NCBI RefSeq assembly: GCF_030063445.1
Contig: NZ_JASITD010000017.1
Coordinates: forward strand, 1 to 64,000
DNA from: Hymenobacter sp. H14-R3
GTDB taxonomy: Bacteria > Bacteroidota > Bacteroidia > Cytophagales > Hymenobacteraceae
Length of the DNA: 64,000 nucleotides
Direction of reading: 5' to 3'
Part shown: in pieces, positions 56,701 through 64,000 of the stretch
How the letters are laid out: each line of letters opens with the position of its first letter
Position numbering within the stretch: position 1 is the stretch's first letter
Translations under genes and position numbers: made by a program
Notes under the pieces: model-generated
Told to the model about the DNA's origin: nothing
What the model saw: only the letters and a program-made list of their open reading frames with translations
Database searches by the model: none

Positions 56701-57995
56701 CGCTGACTATCACGCAGCCTACCGGCCCGCCGCTGCTGCGGTACTTCAACTTTACGTACCAGGCCTACCGCGAAAACGGGGTGATTATGGGCGTCTCCGT
56801 TTTTGGCTATGACGTGAGTGAGCAGGTGCGCGCGCGCCAGGAGCACGATGCTGGCCTGGCGCGCATGCAAACTGTGTTTGAGCAGGCCCCCGTGGCCCTG
56901 GCCCTGCTGGCGGGCCCCACCTACGTGGTGGAGGTGGCCAACCCGGCCATTTGCGCAATGTGGGGGCGCTCACTGACCCAGGTGCTGGGCCAGCCCCTGT
57001 TTAGCGTGCTGCCGGAGGTGATAGACCAGGGCTACTCACACCTCCTTGATGAGGTGCGGCGCACGGGCGTGCCGTTTGTGTCCGAGGGCGAGCCCGCGCA
57101 GCTGCTACGGCATGGCGCGCTCGAAACAATATATTTTAACTTTGTATACCAGCCGCTTGCCGATGAGCTAGGGCAGGTGACCGCGGTGGTAATAGTGGCC
57201 ACCGACGTGAGCCAGCGCCAGCTGGCCCGCCAGCAGCTGGCCCAGGCCAACGCCGAGCTGCGCACCACCAACGCCCACCTCACGCGCACCAACGCCGACC
57301 TGGATAACTTCATCTACACCGCCTCGCACGACCTCAAGGCGCCCATCACCAACATCGAAAGCCTGCTGCTGCTGCTGCGTAAGCAGCTGCCCGCCGCGGC
57401 CCAGCAAGCCGGCCTGGTGCCGCGCGTGCTGGAGATGATGCAGAGCTCCATCGAGCGCTTCCAGCTCACCATTGCCCAGCTCACCGACCTTTCGCGCCTG
57501 CAACAAGCCTACGCCGAGCCCGCCGAGCCCCTCAGCCTGGCCGCCGTGGTGGAGGCCGTGCGCCTCGACCTGGCCCCCGAGTTTGAGGCCACTGCCGCCC
57601 AGCTCACGGTGGACGTCACGGCCTGCGCCACCGTCTCGTTTGCCCCCCAGCACCTGCGCTCAGTGGTCTACAACCTGCTCAGCAATGCCGTGAAGTACCA
57701 CCAGCCCGGCCGCCCGCCCCAGGTGCGGCTGCGCTGCCACAGCGCCAACGGCACCACGCTGCTGGAGGTGCAGGACAATGGCTTGGGCCTGAGCGAGCAG
57801 CAGCAGGGCAAGCTTTTTGGCCTGTTTCAGCGCCTGCACGCGCACGTGCCTGGCTCGGGCGTGGGCCTCTACATGGTTAAGCGCATTGTCGAAAACGCGG
57901 GCGGCACCGTCACGGTGCAGAGCCAGCTGGGCGTGGGCTCCACATTTATTGTGGCGCTGCCGCACGAACCGCCAGCCCTGCTAGAAGAATTATAG
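53793..57995 (+). CDS. Soluble sensor histidine kinase with about eight PAS domains
   Basis: 1400 residues, no membrane segment. The pattern xAPVAIxVLxGPxxxxxxVN repeats: about residues 15, 140, 265, 445, 605, 765, 900 and 1020 start PAS units (YEHAPAAICVLRGPQHAYEY, LFRQSPVAICILDGPELVHE, FFEQAPAAVCVFDGPNLVFE and others), joined by coiled coils such as LNQELETRV-type linkers. The transmitter has His1179 in YTASHDLKAPITNIESL and an HATPase_c domain with VVYNLLSNAVKYH, DNGLGLSEQQ and GSGVGLYMVKRI. It probably senses small ligands or redox in the cytoplasm. A single-domain receiver gene follows by 38 bp. It sits where ureB, C and E would be expected. Confidence 0.92.
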   Translation: MTSPILPTPAELALPAALVDALHDGVVQLRPVYAAASDTTITDFAFVRLNPAARRLLGLPGQPAGTLLAPAPGAPALLALCQAAWAAPSAPPSPEAYQDASGGHWRATAQRQEAHLVLLFTQVPTPAAPRYEMYEHAPAAICVLRGPQHAYEYCNVAYQELFPGRPLLGRGMAEALPELVAQGFLEPLNRVYATGATYASTEVPLVVATPPGSPPTRYVNFTYQPYREQGQVIGITVFAFDVTEQVLAHRAHEAQWGEWQRLFGQAPVAIAVLQGPHHVVQMANAAACAHWGLRPAQVLGRPLREALPPALHQELEPVLTGVLASGKPHVARELPTPQHPPGHQRQAFWDRTCQPYYDLAGRPAGITLVATDVSQQVAARRQVQELNEELHAFNEELSTSYHKLTTAQHELHLLNQELAAGVAEAQWARAEAERQRQRLERLFRQSPVAICILDGPELVHELVNPVYQQFFPGKPLLGLSLAAAHPGVDEQAVMGLLRNVYDTGGTYEGREVHMQMPRAPSRQLEDCYFDCLYQARRNEHGAVDGVLIFATEVTAQVLARQQVQQLNHELETRVQERTREAQAARAEAEAQRRQLQAIIQQAPVPIGYVEGPELRLIAFNATAGEVWGCLPHELLGRPLLEALPQLQGKGFDQLLHRVVRTRTPLRGQETELLVHRAGKLETGYFNFVYQPVLDEQNQVTGVLTIASDVTEQVLARRQVQRLNQELECRVAAGVAAAQRAQATAERQRQRLERFFEQAPAAVCVFDGPNLVFELVNPGLQRLFHTRPLLGLPLLVALPELAGQPVWQQLQRVYATGETHEETRARVPLVQQPGGPAVEFYFQYVQQARYDEHGRIDGVLLFALDITAQVRVQQHAEALQVEVLAAVQRRAQERETYYQVFAQTPAVVALMYGPEFRCDYVNEACVQLFPGRELRGRRIADALPETVPQGFFTLVAEVYATGEAFSGTELPLTITQPTGPPLLRYFNFTYQAYRENGVIMGVSVFGYDVSEQVRARQEHDAGLARMQTVFEQAPVALALLAGPTYVVEVANPAICAMWGRSLTQVLGQPLFSVLPEVIDQGYSHLLDEVRRTGVPFVSEGEPAQLLRHGALETIYFNFVYQPLADELGQVTAVVIVATDVSQRQLARQQLAQANAELRTTNAHLTRTNADLDNFIYTASHDLKAPITNIESLLLLLRKQLPAAAQQAGLVPRVLEMMQSSIERFQLTIAQLTDLSRLQQAYAEPAEPLSLAAVVEAVRLDLAPEFEATAAQLTVDVTACATVSFAPQHLRSVVYNLLSNAVKYHQPGRPPQVRLRCHSANGTTLLEVQDNGLGLSEQQQGKLFGLFQRLHAHVPGSGVGLYMVKRIVENAGGTVTVQSQLGVGSTFIVALPHEPPALLEEL

Positions 57996-58033
57996 TAATT
58001 AGATAGTCTATTGTTTACTACTGCATAAGTTTC

Positions 58034-58453
58034 ATGCAAAAGCTTTCCTGCATCCTGCTGGTCGACGACGACCCCACCACCAATTTCCTGCACGAGCAGC
58101 TGCTCCTAAGCCTGGGCGTGACCGACCACTGCCTGGTGGCCGAAAACGGGGAGGAGGCCCTGGCGCTGCTGGCCGAAGCCGACGAGGCCCTGGTACCAGC
58201 CCTGGTGCTGCTCGATGTGCACATGCCCGTGATGGGCGGGGTAGAGTTTCTGGAGGCCTACGTGCAGCCCGCCACGCCGCCGCCCGTTATCGTGGTGCTC
58301 ACCACCTCCGTGCACCCCCGCGACCAGTCGCGCCTGGCCGAGCTGTCCGTGGCCAACTGCGTCACCAAGCCCCTCACCCGCGAAAAAGTTAACGCCTTGT
58401 TGCAGCAGCACTTCCAATGGCAGCTGCCCCCCGAGGTAGTGGGGGAGGCTTGA
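58034..58453 (+). CDS. Single-domain response regulator
   Basis: 139 residues: one receiver domain without an output domain. The acidic cluster is ILLVDDDPTTN, the phosphorylated residue Asp61 is in LVLLDVHMPVMGG, LTTSVHPRD supplies the Thr/Ser, and the Lys is in CVTKPLTREK. It belongs to the type that follows PAS histidine kinases in Bacteroidota and passes phosphate on or acts by protein contact. It is 38 bp downstream of the multi-PAS kinase and presumably co-transcribed. The 268-bp stretch to 58721 holds no further gene. Confidence 0.93.
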   Translation: MQKLSCILLVDDDPTTNFLHEQLLLSLGVTDHCLVAENGEEALALLAEADEALVPALVLLDVHMPVMGGVEFLEAYVQPATPPPVIVVLTTSVHPRDQSRLAELSVANCVTKPLTREKVNALLQQHFQWQLPPEVVGEA

Positions 58454-58721
58454 GTATAAAACATAAATTATTGATAATAAGGTGTTTATGTAGTAAGTAA
58501 AGACTGATTAGCCAAGCTAGCTTACTTCTGCGCTTACTGGTAGGTGACTAGGAGCCCAAGCCTTCGTAGGGGTAGCAGCTGGGGCGCGATGCATCTGTCA
58601 GAAGCTATGCCTACCCCTGCCTCACCGGAGGTTATTGCGTGTGTTTTGCCTTGCCCAACAAGTTTTGTGGCAGTACCAATCCGAAAATTCCTCTTACTAC
58701 CGGCTGCACTTTCGTAGCTAC

Positions 58722-59049
58722 CTACGGGGTGGTAAAGCCGTTGCCGCTGCGGCCGAAAAGCAAGTGGCTGGTGGGGCAGGTGCCCTCCACCCGCACTTCG
58801 GCCAGCAGGCTGGCCACGCCCTCCAGCACGTCGGCGAGGCCCAGCAGCTGCTTGCCCTTGTCCAGGAGCGCGGCCACCGATTCGCCGTTGCGGATAAACT
58901 CCAGCAGCTGGGTGGCGAGCAGGGCGGCGGCCTCGGGGTAGTTGAGGCGCAGGCCGCGGGCGTACCGCTTCTAAGCCACTATGCCGGCTTGGTGCAGTAC
59001 CAGCTTGCCGAGGTCTTTGGGGGGGGGTGAACGCGGAGGGCTCACACAT
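58722..59049 (-). pseudogene. ureA: Urease gamma subunit UreA, broken
   Basis: Minus-strand reading gives PKDLGKLVLHQAGIVA, a TAG at 58971-58973, then [40 protein letters not shown] and [14 protein letters not shown], the body of UreA. The start is disturbed by a C9-type run (about 59023-59031) and no in-frame ATG remains; the end ([14 protein letters not shown]) replaces the usual KLVTVHxPI tail. The nonsense codon, damaged start and damaged end make it inactive. It follows the dead nickel transporter on the same strand, as in an operon, and ureB should come next but does not. Confidence 0.9.
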
Positions 59050-59619
59050 GCGCCCACACCAACCGTAGCTTATACTCAGCCCTGCCGACAGCACCACCGC
59101 GCCGGCCCGCCGCCGCCCGGCTCGCATGCGCAGCGTGAAGGGAATGCGCATCAGGCCCACCGCTGCCAGCATGCCCAGCACCGAGCCCAGGCCAAATAAG
59201 AGAATGTAGGCCACCGCCCCCGCCGGCCGCGGAATGGCGCTAAGCACCGCCAGCACCCCGCTACCGGCCAGCCCATGCACCAGGCCCCCACGGTGTAGGC
59301 AAAGCCCGCTTGCCGCGGCGGCTTCTGGAACGACTGACACGAATTACTGTCCAGCAGGCGGCTGATGCCCAGGTTGATGAGCATCACGCCCACTACCACC
59401 TCGAAGTAGCCCGAGTGCAGCCAGGTAGCCCGGCTGAAGATGATACCGACCCAAGCAGCACCAACATGGTGGTGTGCCGCAGGCACCGGCCCAGCCCCTG
59501 CGGGCGGCCCTGGCGCAGCCGGTCGTGGTGCGTGATGAGGGTGCTCACCGCCAGCAGGTGGTCGGGCTCGAAGGGCGTGGCCCATACCCACAACGAGGGC
59601 GAACAAGCAGGGTAAAAAA
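59050..59619 (-). pseudogene. UreH/NicO-type nickel transporter, broken
   Basis: Pieces in three frames rebuild the family: LFALVVGMGHA, then shifted FEPDHLLAVSTLITHHDRLR and HTTMLVLLG, then shifted FSRATWLHSGYFEVVVGVML and LINLGISRL, then shifted GGLVHGLAGSGVLAVLSAI, AYILLFGLGSVLGMLAAVGL and RAGAVVLSAGLSISYG. The membrane-embedded GHA-EPDH motif binds nickel in this family, which often lies in urease clusters. At least three frameshifts (near 59575, 59455 and 59295) destroy it. It ends against the ureA remnant. Confidence 0.85.
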
Positions 59620-59656
59620 TTCTGTATAAGATATTTAATCAGGACTTACGCAAAAC

Positions 59657-59779
59657 AAACCCGTCTGTCATGCGCATCTGGCGTCCGCTTGCGAAGCATC
59701 CTATCGCGCCAGAACAAGTCGTTCGAACGTGATAAGATGCTTCGCAAGCGGACGCCAGATGCGCATGACAGACGGGTTT
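59657..59779. repeat. REP-like palindrome with 44-bp perfect arms
   Basis: Arms 59657-59700 and 59736-59779 are perfect complements (AAACCCGTCTGTCATGCGCA ... GCGAAGCATC) around a 35-nt centre. The words GTCATGC and GATGCTTCG tie it to the palindromes at 24101, 45738 and 46223. It lies 20 nt past the GNAT stop, beside the dead nickel transporter. Confidence 0.85.
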
Positions 59780-59799
59780 TGCCAAGCCGGCAGTAAAAT

Positions 59800-60291
59800 C
59801 TACACCGCCCGAATCATCCAAATCTGGCAGCCAAAGTGGCCGCTATCGCCCAGTGGGGCAGTTAAATACGTGAAGCCTAGCCGCTCGTAGAGCGGGATGG
59901 CCTGGGTCAGCTCGTCGGTAGTTTCAAGGTACACGCGGGCGTAGCCGTTGGCGCGGGCCGCTTGCAGGCAATGGTCGATGAGGGCCTTGCCCACACCCCG
60001 GCCCCGGGCGGCGGGGCGCAGGTAGAGCTTGACCAGCTCCACGGTGTCGGTTGGCAGGTTCTCGGTGGGAAAAATGCCGCCGCCGCCGAGGACTTCGCCG
60101 TCCGCTTCGGCCACGAAATAGGCGCTGCGGGGCGTGCTCTGAAACAGGGTAGGGAGGTGGTCGGTAGCCGCGTCGTAGTACGCGGTGCCGGGCTTAGCCG
60201 CGCCAAATTCGGCGAGCGTATCGCGGATGGCGCCGGCTAGCGCCGCCGCGTCGCCGGGCGCGATGGGGCGAATGGTGATGGTAGAAGTCAA
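59800..60291 (-). CDS. GNAT-family N-acetyltransferase
   Basis: About 163 residues. The acetyl-CoA site is LYLRPAARGRGVGKALIDHC (R/Q-x-x-G-x-G/A), preceded by the beta4 strand TVELVKLYL and followed by RVYLETTDELTQAIPLYERLGF. It moves an acetyl group to an unknown amine. The frame is open to a GTG at 60315 that lies inside a palindrome; the TTG at 60291 (LTSTITIRPIAPGD) gives the usual family start and is preferred. No operon partner. Confidence 0.88.
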   Translation of the reverse strand: MTSTITIRPIAPGDAAALAGAIRDTLAEFGAAKPGTAYYDAATDHLPTLFQSTPRSAYFVAEADGEVLGGGGIFPTENLPTDTVELVKLYLRPAARGRGVGKALIDHCLQAARANGYARVYLETTDELTQAIPLYERLGFTYLTAPLGDSGHFGCQIWMIRAV

Positions 60292-60302
60292 AACAAGTGT
60301 AA

Positions 60303-60365
60303 AACGGAGTGGCACTCCGTTCCTCGTTGGGTGTGGTCCTTACGGGAACGGAGTGCCACTCCGTT
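60303..60365. repeat. Double palindrome between argF' and GNAT genes
   Basis: AACGGAGTGGCACTCCGTTC (60303 on) and GGAACGGAGTGCCACTCCGT (60345 on) are perfect 21-bp inverted copies, and each arm is itself a short hairpin (AACGGAGTG/CACTCCGTT). It lies 13 nt past the argF' stop and may terminate it. Confidence 0.75.
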
Positions 60366-60377
60366 CTATAACTAACT

Positions 60378-61322
60378 CTATTTCAGCAACTCGTGCAGCA
60401 CCGTCTGCATCGAAAACGTTCGGTTGCCGGCTTCCTGAATAATGAGCGAGCCCGGCGCATCGAGCACGGCATCAGACACTTCCACATTGCGGCGCACGGG
60501 CAGGCAGTGGATGAATTTGCCGCTACCGGTCAAATTCATGTGCTCGGGCGTGAGCATCCAGCTGGGGTCGTTGCTGAGCACCTGGCCGTAGTCGCGGTAG
60601 CTGCTCCAGTTTTTGGCCTGTACGTAGTCGGCCCCTGCGAGGGCCTTGCGCTGGTCGTATTCGATGGTCGCGCCCTTCGTGAATTTGGGGTCCAGCTCGT
60701 AGCCCCGCGGGTGGGTAATGACAAAATCAACCCAGTCGATTTCCGCAAACCAGTCGCAGAACGAGTTGGGCACGCACTGCGGCAGGGCGCGCACGTGCGG
60801 CGCCCAGGTCAGCACCACTTTCACGCGCTCCTTCTGCTTGGTTTCGGCCACCGTAATGAGGTCGGCAAACGACTGCAAGGGGTGCAGCGTAGCGCTTTCC
60901 AGGCTGATAACCGGCACCGTGGCGTACTGCATAATCTTGCGCAGCACCTCCTCGTTGTAGTCGGCCTCCTTGTCCTTGAGGGTGGGAAAGGTGCGCACGC
61001 CCAGCACGTCGCAATACTCACTCATCACCGCGATGGCGTCCTTAATGTGCTCCTGCGTGCTGCCGTTCATCACCGCGCCGTCGGCCATTTCCAGCGTCCA
61101 CGAGTCGGCCCCGGCGTTTAGCACCCAGGCTTGCGCGCCCAGGTTGTAAGCGGCTTTCAGGCTGCTGAGGCGGGTGCGCAGGCTGGGGTTGAAAAATATC
61201 AGCCCCACGGTTTTGTTCTTGCCCACATGCTGGTAGCCGAAGGGGTTAGCTTTTATTTCTAAAGCCTTCTGCAACAAGGCCTTGTAATCGCCAGCATCGG
61301 CGAAGGAGGTGAAGTTTTTCAT
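60378..61322 (-). CDS. argF': N-acetyl/N-succinylornithine carbamoyltransferase
   Basis: 314 residues. This is the Bacteroidota/Xanthomonas branch of transcarbamylases that carbamoylates acylated ornithine in arginine synthesis. The carbamoyl-phosphate loop is FFNPSLRTR (not STRTR), ATLHPLQSFADL is the HPxQ site, and FIHCLPVRRNVEVSD replaces the HCLP ending of ordinary ArgF. Whether acetyl or succinyl is preferred cannot be told. carB, its carbamoyl-phosphate source, lies 0.7 kb upstream on the same strand. Its ATG overlaps the stop of the upstream zinc-ribbon gene (TAATG), so the two are coupled. Confidence 0.93.
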   Translation of the reverse strand: MKNFTSFADAGDYKALLQKALEIKANPFGYQHVGKNKTVGLIFFNPSLRTRLSSLKAAYNLGAQAWVLNAGADSWTLEMADGAVMNGSTQEHIKDAIAVMSEYCDVLGVRTFPTLKDKEADYNEEVLRKIMQYATVPVISLESATLHPLQSFADLITVAETKQKERVKVVLTWAPHVRALPQCVPNSFCDWFAEIDWVDFVITHPRGYELDPKFTKGATIEYDQRKALAGADYVQAKNWSSYRDYGQVLSNDPSWMLTPEHMNLTGSGKFIHCLPVRRNVEVSDAVLDAPGSLIIQEAGNRTFSMQTVLHELLK

Positions 61323-61648
61323 TATTTAGGCTTCTTTGCCTGCGATTTATATTTAATGATAAATTCCTGTGCGTCTATAAGAATCTCGGGATACTCAACG
61401 TATTGCCCAATTCGATTCAGCAGGTGAGCTTTTTCGTTTTGTTCAGATATGTGTTGGTATGGGAATCCATTTTCGACCAAGAATTTCACAGTTTCCCATC
61501 TAGAAGTTTCGCTTTTTTTGGGTGGCCGAAACCTATGCGGTAATTGAATCATCGGAACTCCGCATGCATTGCAAACTACTTCACGAATGTCTTCATAAGA
61601 AACATTGAAGGCTGTGCGGCAACCGAGGCAGACGTTTTTATGACCCAT
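61322..61648 (-). CDS. Small zinc-ribbon hypothetical protein
   Basis: 108 residues. Two CxxC pairs (VCLGCRTAFN and VCNACGVPM) form a zinc ribbon within the first 32 residues; the rest is helical (ETVKFLVENGFPYQHISEQN, YPEILIDAQEFIIKYK). It is AT-rich beside GC-rich argF' and carB and lies between them, so it may be an acquired gene. Its TAA overlaps the argF' ATG by one base. Function unknown. Confidence 0.7.
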   Translation of the reverse strand: MGHKNVCLGCRTAFNVSYEDIREVVCNACGVPMIQLPHRFRPPKKSETSRWETVKFLVENGFPYQHISEQNEKAHLLNRIGQYVEYPEILIDAQEFIIKYKSQAKKPK

Positions 61649-61660
61649 ATTGATGAAGAA

Positions 61661-61991
61661 TTAAGCCAACTTCTCGCCGTAACTCATTACACCAATTTTA
61701 GCGAATGACATCGCTTTGGTAAATGACTGGTTGCAGAGCAATACATCAGTCGTTTTCATCCAAAAGCCCACGCTTTTCAGCGCGTCATCTAATAAGGCCA
61801 AGTGCGAGTTATGACGTCCAAGGACAACATAATATTTGTGGCTCATCAAATAGGGAATGAGCATACTCAGCTACCATATTCGCTTTGTACTCGTCCGCCT
61901 TTTCATGGTTTAAGCCAACATAAGTTAAGTCCGACCATGTGAGGCCCTTCAATTTATGTTGGCTTGAAATATAGATGTTTCTTGAATGCAT
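61661..61991 (-). pseudogene. Frameshifted small hypothetical gene
   Basis: Two frames look like parts of one protein. The first (ATG 61991) reads HSRNIYISSQHKLKGLTWSD to MVAEYAHSL. After a change near 61866 the second reads PYLMSHKYYVVLGRHNSHLA to IGVMSYGEKLA, with the stop at 61661. Joined, this is about 109 residues. It is AT-rich like the zinc-ribbon gene 12 bp downstream, which it may have accompanied. Two separate small genes are possible but less natural. No family recognised. Confidence 0.5.
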
Positions 61992-62023
61992 ACTGCAACG
62001 ATACGCGAAGCAGGAGCTTCGTG

Positions 62024-64000
62024 CTACATCGCCTTGTACTCGTTCCAGCTCTTAATCTTCAAGTCCTTCATTTCCAGGGTGCAAAACGCCTGGATGAACG
62101 CCTTTGCCAGCCGCGCATTCGTCAGCAGCGGCACGCCAAAATCCACGGCGGTGCGGCGGATTTTATAGTCGTTATCCAACTCGCCTTTAGACAGGTTTTT
62201 GGGGATATTAATGACTAGGTCGATTTTCTTTTCCTTCAAATACGTCAGCACGTTGGGCTCCACGTGGTCGTCGGGCCAGAAGAGGAGGCTGCTGGGTACG
62301 TTGTTTTCGGCGAAGAAGCGGTGCGTGCCCTGGGTGGCGTAAATCTGGTAACCCTTCTTCACCAGTAGCTCCGTGGCCGAGAGCAGGGCCACTTTCGACT
62401 TGATGGGGCCGCCGGAAATCAGCACGGTTTTCTGCGGGATTTTGTAGCCCACGCTCAGCATTGATTTCAGCAGGGCTTCCTCGGCGGTGTCGCCCAGGCA
62501 GCCTACTTCGCCGGTGCTCACCATGTCGACGCGCAGCACCGGGTCGGCGCCGGGCAGGCGGGTGAACGAGAACTGCGGGGCCTTCACGCCCACGAAGGGC
62601 AGGTCATAAATCCGCTCGCTTTCGTCGCGCTCCACGGGGCGGCCCAGCAGGATTTGGGTGGCCTTTTTGATGAGGTTATTCCCCGAGATTTTCGACACGA
62701 ACGGGTAGCTGCGCGAGGCGCGCAAGTTGCACTCAATCACGCGGATAATACCGTTCTTCTCCAGAAACTGGATGTTGAACGGGCCGCTGATTTCGTAGCG
62801 CCGGGCAATCTTCTCGGCAATGATTTTGAGCTTGCGGATAGTGCCCACGTACACCTGCTGCGGCGGGTAGTACATGGTGGCATCGCCGGAATGCACGCCG
62901 GCAAACTCCACGTGCTCCGAAATGGCGTAGCTCACAATTTCGCCGTGGTCGGCCACCGCGTCCAGCTCAATTTCCTTGGCTTCCTGGATAAATTCGGATA
63001 CCACCACCGGGTATTCGGCGCTCACCTCTTTGGCGGCTTTCAGGAATTCTTCCAGCTCGAAGTTGTTGGAAACCACGTTCATCGCCGCGCCCGACAACAC
63101 GTAGCTCGGCCGGATGAGCACCGGGAACCCGACTTCCTGCACAAAATCCTGCATGGCCCCGAGCGAGGTCAGCTCCTTCCAGCGCGGCTGGGCAATGCCC
63201 AGCTCATCCATGATGCTGCTGAACTTGTGGCGGTTCTCGGCCTCGTCGATGCGGGCGGCCGAGGTGCCCAAAATAGGGGCCTTAGCTTCATCGAGGCGCA
63301 TGGCGAGGTTGTTGGGAATCTGGCCGCCGGTGCTCAGAATCACGCCGCCGGGCTGCTCAAAATCCAGGATATCCATCACCCGCTCGAAGCTCAGCTCCTC
63401 GAAATACAGCCGGTCGCTGACGTCGTAGTCGGTCGAAACGGTTTCGGGGTTGTAGTTGATAATGATGGTTTTATAGCCCTCGGCCGCTGCCGTTTGCACG
63501 GCCTGCACGCCGCACCAGTCAAACTCGACCGATGAGCCGATGCGGTACACGCCCGAGCCCAGCACCACCACCGACTGCGCGGTTTCGCGGTCCAGGTCGT
63601 TTTCAGTGCCGTGGTAAGTGGTGTAGAGGTAGTTGGTTTTGGCTGGAAATTCGGCCGCCAGCGTGTCAATCTGCTTCACCACGGGCAGCACGCCCAGGGC
63701 CTTGCGGCGGGCGCGCACCAGCAGCTCGTCGGCCTTCACGTCGCCCTCGCCCAGCAGCTTCACGGCAATCTGCTGGTCCGAGAAACCAGCTTTTTTTACG
63801 TCGCGCAGGAGTTTGGTTTCCAGGCCTGCCAAGCCTGCGCTACGGCCGGCGGCGAGCTGGTTGCCCAGCTCAAAAATGCCGTAGAGGCGCTGCAAAAACC
63901 AGTGGTCAATCTTGGTCAATTGGTGCACCTGCTCCAGCGTGTAGCCGGCCTCAAAGGCGCTGTTGATGGCGAAGATGCGCTCCTCGTTCGGCTCGCTCAG
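62024..64000 (-). CDS. carB: Carbamoyl-phosphate synthase large subunit, 3' part
   Basis: The C-terminal two thirds of CarB; the 5' end is beyond the window. The frame is open to base 64000 (upstream residues read NEERIFAINSAFEAGYTLEQ). Visible are the oligomerisation domain, then the second ATP-grasp synthetase half (VVLGSGVYRIGSSVEFDWCG, LSTGGQIPNNLAMRL, GFPVLIRPSYVLSGAAMNVV, FNIQFLEKNGIIRVIECNLR) and the MGS-like regulatory domain (KVALLSATELLVKKGYQIYA). CarB makes carbamoyl phosphate for arginine and pyrimidines. It leads toward the argF' gene on the same strand. No carA is visible here. Confidence 0.97.
   Translation of the reverse strand: MSEPNEERIFAINSAFEAGYTLEQVHQLTKIDHWFLQRLYGIFELGNQLAAGRSAGLAGLETKLLRDVKKAGFSDQQIAVKLLGEGDVKADELLVRARRKALGVLPVVKQIDTLAAEFPAKTNYLYTTYHGTENDLDRETAQSVVVLGSGVYRIGSSVEFDWCGVQAVQTAAAEGYKTIIINYNPETVSTDYDVSDRLYFEELSFERVMDILDFEQPGGVILSTGGQIPNNLAMRLDEAKAPILGTSAARIDEAENRHKFSSIMDELGIAQPRWKELTSLGAMQDFVQEVGFPVLIRPSYVLSGAAMNVVSNNFELEEFLKAAKEVSAEYPVVVSEFIQEAKEIELDAVADHGEIVSYAISEHVEFAGVHSGDATMYYPPQQVYVGTIRKLKIIAEKIARRYEISGPFNIQFLEKNGIIRVIECNLRASRSYPFVSKISGNNLIKKATQILLGRPVERDESERIYDLPFVGVKAPQFSFTRLPGADPVLRVDMVSTGEVGCLGDTAEEALLKSMLSVGYKIPQKTVLISGGPIKSKVALLSATELLVKKGYQIYATQGTHRFFAENNVPSSLLFWPDDHVEPNVLTYLKEKKIDLVINIPKNLSKGELDNDYKIRRTAVDFGVPLLTNARLAKAFIQAFCTLEMKDLKIKSWNEYKAM

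Noticed and set aside
58534..59340. 268-codon minus-strand frame as a single gene
   Set aside because: Only its first part matches the nickel transporter; the rest is the wrong frame of the ureA remnant.

Overview
The window looks like part of the chromosome of a pigmented, aerobic Bacteroidota of the Hymenobacter type (Cytophagales). The coding sequence is GC-rich. Several genes are preceded by the Bacteroidota -7 promoter element TAnnTTTG, and Shine-Dalgarno sequences are not evident. Two long exported proteins end in type IX secretion sorting domains. Other typical content is a LytTR-type two-component pair, a GT3-family glycogen synthase, a Bacteroidota-type acetyl/succinylornithine carbamoyltransferase, and a carotenoid/retinal light-driven pump. 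The genus is an inference from gene content. No rRNA, tRNA or CRISPR array was seen.

Layout. 0-3.4 kb: an HTH regulator, then a sensor kinase overlapping a LytTR regulator. 3.9-8.2 kb: nuoN and nuoM of complex I (minus strand), diverging from mnmH/selU. 8.6-10.7 kb: a retinal-forming dioxygenase (blh) and a proton-pumping rhodopsin with an open carotenoid-antenna site. 10.9-21.5 kb: a carboxypeptidase-regulatory-like protein, VOC protein, selD, a GluQRS-like protein without its zinc cysteines, an OmpR-type two-component system, an exported Dps-like ferritin, a DPP-IV-type peptidase and an uncharacterised protein. 21.6-32.6 kb: trpS, a queuosine-precursor transporter, rnz, a STAS protein, a DUF4198 protein and glycogen synthase; then a broken phosphatase gene, a nitroreductase, a GlgB-like GH13 enzyme and a small hypothetical. 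32.9-38.0 kb: two T9SS cargo proteins. 38.2-44.1 kb: small genes, a dead ureD, a YdcF-like protein, an Rnl5-like RNA ligase, and an IS3-family element nested in an IS5-family element that itself splits a small gene. 44.1-50.8 kb: gltD and gltB with a small bracketed ORF between them. 51.2-59.6 kb: dead ureG, ureF, a giant multi-PAS kinase with its response regulator, dead ureA and a dead nickel transporter. 59.8-64 kb: GNAT, argF', two small genes and the 3' part of carB, which runs off the window.

The main biological stories are as follows. (1) A urease system is being lost. Pieces of ureH, ureA, ureF, ureG and ureD are recognisable, most with stops and frameshifts, while ureB, ureC and ureE are absent; a PAS kinase/receiver pair sits where they would be expected. 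One inversion between about 38.8 and 51.1 kb would put ureD back behind ureG. (2) The rhodopsin keeps the DTE proton-pump signature and has Gly where bacteriorhodopsin has Trp138, so it could carry a carotenoid antenna; blh beside it makes retinal. (3) SelD plus SelU suggest selenium is used for tRNA 2-selenouridine. (4) Intergenic space is full of long perfect palindromes (REP- or MITE-like), some at proposed rearrangement joints. (5) The gene broken by the IS5-family element can be rebuilt exactly from its two flanks.
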